A DNA stretch of 64,000 nucleotides. Origin: Bacillota bacterium (GTDB lineage: Bacteria; Bacillota; Sulfobacillia; Sulfobacillales; Sulfobacillaceae). Shown here piece by piece: positions 58,813 to 64,000 of this stretch. A program made the position numbers and the translations under genes. Location: the NCBI GenBank assembly GCA_026627065.1, contig JAPNUO010000004.1:124001-188000 (forward strand), read 5' to 3'. Each line of letters begins with the position of its first letter. Positions within the stretch are counted from its first letter, which is position 1. The notes below the pieces were generated by a model, which worked only from the letters and a program-made list of their open reading frames with translations, searched no databases and was not told the origin of the DNA.

Positions 58813-60282
58813 CTAAGGCTGAATGGATGCAGAATAACCGAGTCGGGTCAGGGCTTGGTGGAGAAATTGTAGGGTTAACGGGGTGGTGTCCAGACTGTAA
58901 GGAGAAGTGCTAATGCTTCGAGCGCGCATCGCGAGTGCCGAGACCGCCGTTAGGGGAACGCCTTTCTTCTGCTGCTTGTCGTGCAGCAACGCGATAGCGT
59001 AGAGGCCAGCCTTTCCTTCAGAACTGTACAACGTCAGCCAGGGCTGAATTTCATTGAGGAGCGGCCGATTTATGAGATGAAGGGTCATGGTGTTGTCAGC
59101 GCCGGCCATATTTTGGAAATAGGCAATGAGCCCTTTTTGGTATCCCCCCCAAAAATGGCGGATGAGTGTGGCGAGGGGAATTTGGGAAGGGTAGCCAAGG
59201 TAACTCGACACGTTAGCATCGGCAAAAAGCATGAACGCGTTAGGTGCCCCCGCCCCGATGCTTCGAAGAGCTTGAGTCCAAACGTTGGCAGGATGGTAAT
59301 CGGAAGGGTTGCTTAAATAGGCGGCTCCTGTCCACAATGCTGGCTCGGAGGCTACCGCCTGGAGCATCGGATTGAAGAAATAACCAGCCAAGACACCGGG
59401 AAGGTTAGAGCTTCGTCCGACCACGGGACCCAAAAAGAGGTGCGGATGATAGGGGGGCTGGTCATAGGTGTAGTCATTGACAGGATAATTGTCCCAAATG
59501 ACGAGGGGGTGGCCGATTCCCTCCTTGGCTGCTTCGGCGTCTTTTAGCGTAATGGTAGGGGAGAGGACCTCGGGGCCTGTCCAAAGCACATCGATATTGG
59601 GGTTGAGCGCCTGTTTGAGTCCCTGCCAGTAAGGATTGCTTGTGGTTCCCCAGTAAATCGTGGGGGTAAAGAGCAAGCGAAAATCAGGCGTGGTCTTCGA
59701 CTCGGATTGGAGCACCTCGTTGGCAAGATGAGATTGCTCCACTGCAAGCGTGTAGAGATTGCCTGTAGTGGGAATGTCATCGAAAGACAGCATGAACGTA
59801 TTGACGCCGAGAGCCTTGATTTGGTTAATTTTCCTAAGAAGCGCCGCCAAGTCGGAAGGGTTATTGTAATGAATCGACAGTCCTGGGCTAAGGGAATAGA
59901 TAAAGGTAATTTTCAACGTTTGCGCCGTACGGATAATTTGGCTGAGATACTGCAGTTGGGCGGGAGGATAGAGAAGGTTCCACTTGACCCGTTGATAGGG
60001 ATCATCCTTGGGGGCGTAAATAAAGGCTGTAAGATGGTGAACGGAAAGAAACTTAAGAATGGTGTCGGTATTCGTCACACTCCAGCGCGGCCCGTAGAAC
60101 CCTTCCACAACGCCGTCCAGGTAATTATCAGATAACGTGGCCTTTTGATTTGCCGGGGCGTCATGGGCCGGTGTCGTCTTGGGCAATGTCGGAGCGACGG
60201 ATGTGAGCGGCGGCACGGCCATGCCTGTGAGGACAAAAAGGGTGCCAGTATAGAGAAAGCGGGCGACGCTGACGCGGTTCAT
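58813..60282 (-). CDS. Secreted GH84 beta-N-acetylglucosaminidase
   Basis: This 489-residue protein starts with a signal peptide (about 25 residues, ending near PPLTSVAP). The GH84 catalytic domain has VVEGFYGPRWS, FIYAPKDDPYQRVKWNLLYP, a SPGLSIHY block and the catalytic Asp pair in FMLSFDDIP. These enzymes remove beta-linked GlcNAc by substrate-assisted catalysis. Export would let it trim wall glycans outside the cell before uptake. ATG follows GTAGGTGAGAAG. It is first in the minus-strand recycling cluster. Confidence 0.88.
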   Translation of the reverse strand: MNRVSVARFLYTGTLFVLTGMAVPPLTSVAPTLPKTTPAHDAPANQKATLSDNYLDGVVEGFYGPRWSVTNTDTILKFLSVHHLTAFIYAPKDDPYQRVKWNLLYPPAQLQYLSQIIRTAQTLKITFIYSLSPGLSIHYNNPSDLAALLRKINQIKALGVNTFMLSFDDIPTTGNLYTLAVEQSHLANEVLQSESKTTPDFRLLFTPTIYWGTTSNPYWQGLKQALNPNIDVLWTGPEVLSPTITLKDAEAAKEGIGHPLVIWDNYPVNDYTYDQPPYHPHLFLGPVVGRSSNLPGVLAGYFFNPMLQAVASEPALWTGAAYLSNPSDYHPANVWTQALRSIGAGAPNAFMLFADANVSSYLGYPSQIPLATLIRHFWGGYQKGLIAYFQNMAGADNTMTLHLINRPLLNEIQPWLTLYSSEGKAGLYAIALLHDKQQKKGVPLTAVSALAMRARSISTSPYSLDTTPLTLQFLHQALTRLGYSASIQP

Positions 60283-60694
60283 CTTCTCACCTACTTTTAA
60301 TGGTGGTATGCGTACGATGGTGTATCTTCTTTAATAAAGACTAAAGATGGCGATTAAGATTGTAATGGAGGTTAGCCTAACTTCACGCATCGTGCAACTG
60401 TTAGACCCGCGGATGCTGTGATTGACTCGCAGGTACGAGGCCTGCCGGTCCTGGGCAATTATTTGCGACAGCTTATAGGTAGTGCCCGCCGTGGCGCTGT
60501 TGGTCCGTGTCCTCTGGTTTACCGTTCCCCTTCCAAAGCTGGCGGGAACGATGGGGGTGATGGACGTGCGGGTATGCAGCGATACCGCCTGGCCGGAAGA
60601 ATACTCGTCTCTTGTCTATACGTCAGGACGATTGCCGTGTGAACACGGAGGGAAGAGGATTCCCATAAGACACTGAACGATAGGGGGAAAAACC
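60283..60694. other. Divergent control region between GH84 gene and anmK
   Basis: This 412-base gap serves both the minus-strand cluster and anmK. It contains the palindrome TCTTTAATAAAGA at 60328-60340 and a GTTAGCCTAAC motif at 60371-60381. Short open frames in it lack credible ribosome sites. Confidence 0.5.
60328..60340. promoter_or_regulatory. Palindrome in the GH84 promoter region
   Basis: TCTTTA and TAAAGA flank a single A in an AT-rich patch 46 bases upstream of the GH84 start. It could be an operator or part of the promoter. Confidence 0.35.
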
Positions 60695-61870
60695 GTGCCA
60701 GGTTTCGCCGTTGGCTTAATGTCTGGAACATCCGCGGACGGCATTGATGCGGCATTGGTTTACGTCGATGAGGCGTTGTGTCCACCGATTCGCGTCGTCG
60801 ACGCCATGTTTCGGCCGTTTTCTGAGGACGAGCGCGCGCAGATCTTTCAGGCGTTTGACCCGGCTTGCCCTGGGATTATCTGGGCCAAACTTCACAGAGA
60901 GCTCGGAGAGTGGTATGCGTCCTGCGTGATAGAGTTGTTACGCCAAGCTCGGGTGTCTCCGTGCAACGTCCGTGTGATTGGCTGCCACGGGCAAACGATG
61001 GCTCACTATCCTCCGTTGCCGGACAGTGAAGAGTTCCAAGGATTTACTGTTCAGCTCGGGGATCCTGCGGTGATCGCGGCACGGACAGGAATCGATGTTG
61101 TGCATCACTTTAGACAGCAAGATATGGCCTGGGGCGGCCAAGGTGCCCCCTTGGTTCCTTATTTTGATTACAGGATTTGGGCGAGTCGCGTTGAACCCCG
61201 GGTTGTCCTAAATATCGGCGGCATTGCTAACGTCACTATACTGCCAAAAGGCGCCGGAATCGACGAGGTGACGGCGTTTGACACCGGGCCTGGCAACATG
61301 GTTTTGGATGCCCTGGTCGAGATCGGAACCCAGGGGCGCCAGCATTACGATTCCGAGGGAAGTCTCGCGGCTCAGGGGCGTTGTAGCGAACGTCTCCTAA
61401 AGCGCTGGTTATCCCATCCGTACTTTCATCTCCACGGGCCCAAAAGCACGGGCCGGGAGAGGTTTGGGCGGCAGTATGCCAATCAGCTTTGGAAAGACGG
61501 CCTGGCTTTGGGATTAACTTTTGAGGACATCTTGCGCACGGCCACAGCGTTGGTTGCGGAAAGTATTTCACGGGCTGTTCAACATGCCATTGCGGAGCCG
61601 TGCGTCTTGATTGTGTCGGGAGGCGGCGTCCATAATCGAACGCTCATGCGGGAACTCGAGCGACGGCTTTCCTTGCTTCGGCCGTTAGAAACCACAGACA
61701 AGTATGGAATCGGCGGGGACATGAAAGAAGCGGTAGCGTTTGCGTTTTTAGCTTGGCAGTTCTGCGAGGGCATCCCTACCAGTATGCCGCAAATCACAGG
61801 CGCAGAGGAAAGAGTGGTCCTGGGATGCTGGACCCCTGCCCGACCAGGAAGAACGATTGATTGCTGCTAG
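60695..61870 (+). CDS. anmK: Anhydro-N-acetylmuramic acid kinase
   Basis: This 391-residue kinase opens and phosphorylates 1,6-anhydro-MurNAc to MurNAc-6-phosphate, the substrate of MurQ. Blocks include LMSGTSADGIDAA, GCHGQTMAHYP, LNIGGIANVT, AFDTGPGNMVLDAL and VSGGGVHNRTLM. GTG at 60695 follows AGGGGGA. It is transcribed away from the recycling cluster and probably shares its control. Confidence 0.95.
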   Translation: MPGFAVGLMSGTSADGIDAALVYVDEALCPPIRVVDAMFRPFSEDERAQIFQAFDPACPGIIWAKLHRELGEWYASCVIELLRQARVSPCNVRVIGCHGQTMAHYPPLPDSEEFQGFTVQLGDPAVIAARTGIDVVHHFRQQDMAWGGQGAPLVPYFDYRIWASRVEPRVVLNIGGIANVTILPKGAGIDEVTAFDTGPGNMVLDALVEIGTQGRQHYDSEGSLAAQGRCSERLLKRWLSHPYFHLHGPKSTGRERFGRQYANQLWKDGLALGLTFEDILRTATALVAESISRAVQHAIAEPCVLIVSGGGVHNRTLMRELERRLSLLRPLETTDKYGIGGDMKEAVAFAFLAWQFCEGIPTSMPQITGAEERVVLGCWTPARPGRTIDCC

Positions 61871-62078
61871 CGGCTAAGAGACCAGAAAAATCGTTGCTCT
61901 TCGACGATACCCGATGCTATTGTAGAACAGTGGGTCATGGAGCCTGCTTCCGCCATGTGGTGGCGGAGACATTCCGGACCAATGGCCCTGGACGGTGCGA
62001 GGACGGAAGGCCCTCGCTTTCCTTCGGTAAAGGAATAACACGCCAATGAAGGGTTCGCAAAGAAGGGAGTCACACAGC
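61871..62078. other. Intergenic region before the permease
   Basis: About 200 bases without a supported ORF. An inverted repeat near 61985-62020 (GGCCCTGGAC... and GGAAGGCCCTCG) is weak. The ribosome site AGAAGGGAG lies at 62061-62069. Confidence 0.35.
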
Positions 62079-63506
62079 ATGGCGACGTCCATGCCGCGGC
62101 GCACAGTGCACGGCCTTGTGCGACAACTGACGGTGCCCCAGATGATGGCGCTATCCATTGCGGGCATTGGTCCTTTTTATTCGATTTTTGTGGTTTATGG
62201 TTCGATCGTGCAAGGAGTCGGAACGGGAATTTTATGGATCTTTTTCGCGGCCGGGATTATCGCCGTTGCCAATGGGTTAGTGTTTTCCCATCTTTCGCGG
62301 TATTTTCCGCTGGCCGGGGGCGGCTACGCCCTAGTGCGCCAAATCTTGGGGCCGGGTATGGGCACGATTTACGTCATCCTGTCCATTTTGAATTGGGTCC
62401 TGGTGGTGGCTGCCTTTACGACGCCTACGGCGACATTTATCAACACGCTGCACCCGGTGATGCCGCTGGTATGGCTTGAGGTATTGCTTGTCGTTGTGAT
62501 GGTGGCGCTCTCGCTGACCAATGTTCGCCTGTCCGGCGTGATTTCCGTGGTCTTTTTGGCGATTGAGCTGCTGTTTGTGATATTCTGGTTGGTCATCGGG
62601 TTTACCCACCTGGCGGTGCCATGGTCAGTGGTCTTGAAGTGGCCGCGCGCCGTGGGAGCCCAACGCTTTGGGGCGCCGATTTCCGCCGCCGCCTTGGTGG
62701 CGGCGATGCCCTCAGCCATCTATTCGCTGGCAGGCTACGAAAGTTCTATCCACTATACTGAGGAAATGATTCACTTCAAACGCATCATTTGGAGTGTGAC
62801 CCTGACTGCAGCGGGAGCCGCCGTCTTGTATATGCTGGGCATGCCCTTGGTGTTGCTCACCGACCGTCATTTTGGCGCGGTGATGGCTGCCAGCATTCCG
62901 GGGGAATCGGTGCTGACGCACGTGTTTCCCGGCGTGGCTCCTCTGTTTTTAGGCTACCTTATTATTTCCTCATTCAATGGGGGGCTCGTAAGCTACCAGG
63001 AGGCGAGCCGCATGCTTATGAACGCGGCGCGCGACGGCAACTTCGGATCGTGGCTAGGGCGCATTCTCGGGAGCACCAATCAGAGGGGCGTTCCCTGGGT
63101 GGCGATTTTAGTCTGGTTTATTCCCACCGTGGCGGTGATTTTGGTGGCCCAGTTGAATGCGATTTTTGCCTTTACCGGGGTTACCATCATGATCACCTAC
63201 GTCATGGTTTCGCTTGCAGCCATTTGGTTTTATCTCAAAGCAGCCCGACCAATGGGCGTCAAGGGGGGCGCATTTTGGGCCTTCCCCTTGATCCCGATGC
63301 TGGTGATTGTGGCCAGCCTGACAGTCATTGTCTTGCAATCCCGAAGTTATATTTGGGTCTCGTTAGCGATCGTCACAGCTGGCGCCGGGCTGGCATTAGC
63401 GGTGGGCCGGAAGTTTCGACCGGCGACCGGAGCGGAGCTTGTGGCAGCGTCAGCCAGGGCGCAAGCGGATGGCGAGGGATTCGTGATCGTGGAGGAAAGG
63501 GGTTAG
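62079..63506 (+). CDS. APC-superfamily amino acid permease
   Basis: This 475-residue protein has about twelve membrane helices. It starts with the APC pattern LTVPQMMALSIAGIGPFYSIF, has the helix-3 block YFPLAGGGYALVRQILGPG, and a YSLAGYESSIHYTEEM segment near helix 6 that is typical of amino acid permeases. Substrate unknown. ATG at 62079 follows AGAAGGGAG. The next gene starts four bases after its stop, so they are one operon. Confidence 0.83.
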   Translation: MATSMPRRTVHGLVRQLTVPQMMALSIAGIGPFYSIFVVYGSIVQGVGTGILWIFFAAGIIAVANGLVFSHLSRYFPLAGGGYALVRQILGPGMGTIYVILSILNWVLVVAAFTTPTATFINTLHPVMPLVWLEVLLVVVMVALSLTNVRLSGVISVVFLAIELLFVIFWLVIGFTHLAVPWSVVLKWPRAVGAQRFGAPISAAALVAAMPSAIYSLAGYESSIHYTEEMIHFKRIIWSVTLTAAGAAVLYMLGMPLVLLTDRHFGAVMAASIPGESVLTHVFPGVAPLFLGYLIISSFNGGLVSYQEASRMLMNAARDGNFGSWLGRILGSTNQRGVPWVAILVWFIPTVAVILVAQLNAIFAFTGVTIMITYVMVSLAAIWFYLKAARPMGVKGGAFWAFPLIPMLVIVASLTVIVLQSRSYIWVSLAIVTAGAGLALAVGRKFRPATGAELVAASARAQADGEGFVIVEERG

Positions 63507-63509
63507 CAC

Positions 63510-64000
63510 ATGGGCGAAGAAGCGTTGACCGCGACGGTTCGGCGGATTTTAAATGATGTCAAGCAGCAAGGCGCAGATGCTGTGCGGGAATACACCCGAA
63601 CCTTAGACGGGGTGGAGCTGTCGCTGGACGAACTCGTTTACGATCCTTTCAATATCGACGTGGAATTACCTCCGGAGGATCTTCAAAAGGCGATTCAGCG
63701 CGCGGCAGCGCAAATTCATCATTTTCATGAGCAAAGCCGCCCCCAGGGCGAGGAAACGATCGTGCAGCAACCGGGGCTTACGCTGCGTGAACGGTGGGTC
63801 CCCATTCGCCGGGCAGGTATTTACGTCCCTAACGGCGCGTACCCCTTAGTGTCGAGCCTTTTGATGACCGCCATCCCGGCCCAGTGCGCCGGCGTGAAAT
63901 CCTTGGTGGTGGCGATTAGCCCCAGGCACAACAGTCGCCGGCACCCCGTCTGGAATTTTACCTTGCGCCTTTTAGGCATTCACACGGTGTTGGCGGCGGG
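63510..64000 (+). CDS. Histidinol dehydrogenase family protein (partial, 3' end outside window)
   Basis: The first 163 residues show the HisD fold: VKQQGADAVREYTR, LRERWVPIRRAGIYVPNGAYP and SSLLMTAIPAQCAGVK. The usual YVPGG is YVPNG here. Coupling to an amino-acid-type permease, with no other his genes visible, suggests a HisD paralogue acting on an imported compound instead of the biosynthetic enzyme; the missing C-terminus prevents a decision. ATG follows GGAGGAAAGGGG. Confidence 0.8.
   Translation, partial: MGEEALTATVRRILNDVKQQGADAVREYTRTLDGVELSLDELVYDPFNIDVELPPEDLQKAIQRAAAQIHHFHEQSRPQGEETIVQQPGLTLRERWVPIRRAGIYVPNGAYPLVSSLLMTAIPAQCAGVKSLVVAISPRHNSRRHPVWNFTLRLLGIHTVLAA

Noticed and set aside
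60418..60676. Overlapping short ORFs (74 and 64 codons) upstream of anmK
   Set aside because: No ribosome sites, atypical composition, and the region must carry promoters for two divergent units.

Overview
The window reads as a chromosomal segment of a fairly GC-rich, deep-branching member of the Firmicutes. The evidence is the gap-pgk-tpiA-gpmI-eno glycolytic block followed by secG-rnr-smpB-ssrA, the frequent GTG and TTG starts behind strong GGAGG-type ribosome binding sites, and the MurR/MurQ/NagZ/NamZ cell-wall recycling genes. A Sulfobacillus-like acidophile would fit, but that genus-level guess is inference and was not tested by any search.

Layout. 1-5.1 kb: a partial nicotinamidase, a protein resembling the PRK06851 ATPases but without a P-loop, a secreted CAP-domain protein, an alpha/beta hydrolase and a membrane-anchored FMN glutamate-synthase-like protein. 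5.4-9.7 kb: a NUDIX hydrolase, a COG3375-type acetyltransferase, an enolase-superfamily N-acylamino-acid racemase/OSBS, a D-2-hydroxyacid dehydrogenase and a P-loop/Asp23-like fusion. 9.7-15.7 kb: the phosphate regulon phoP-phoR-pstS-pstC-pstA-pstB-phoU. 15.8-22.6 kb: the lower glycolytic operon ending in a HAD phosphatase. 22.6-32.2 kb: peroxiredoxin, MFS transporter, cyclase, secG, rnr, two small unknown genes, smpB, tmRNA, a 30-codon leader ORF, rph, rdgB and a COG4280-type membrane pair.

32.2-38.6 kb is an accessory region behind tRNA-Pro and tRNA-Arg. A diverged second copy of the tRNA-Arg 3' half and its terminator lies at 35.2 kb. Between the two copies are an orphan YgiT-like zinc-finger protein, a MNT/HEPN toxin-antitoxin pair whose HEPN gene has a nonsense codon just before the RNase motif, and a frameshifted tyrosine integrase. 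Beyond the second copy are an AbiEii-type nucleotidyltransferase with an unusual N-terminal domain, a second integrase tail in reverse orientation, and a cysteine-hydrolase homologue lacking its cysteine. 38.6-45.3 kb returns to ordinary genes: an ABC-2 exporter, an M50 peptidase, an NRAMP-like transporter with a palindromic operator over its promoter, a convergent DtxR/MntR regulator, a membrane protein, ThpR, and a secreted Lys/Thr-repeat polypeptide.

45.4-61.9 kb is the most coherent system: thirteen genes on the minus strand plus divergent anmK. They are a secreted GH84 glucosaminidase, a MurR/RpiR regulator, MurQ etherase, a complete Opp-type ABC importer, two GNAT proteins, a PIG-L deacetylase, NamZ and NagZ. 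NamZ and NagZ have no visible signal peptide. The set therefore suggests that cell-wall fragments are imported by the ABC transporter and dismantled in the cytoplasm, a Gram-positive counterpart of the AmpG-NagZ route. No PTS and no dedicated MurNAc kinase other than AnmK is visible here. The window closes with an amino-acid permease and a partial histidinol-dehydrogenase-family gene.
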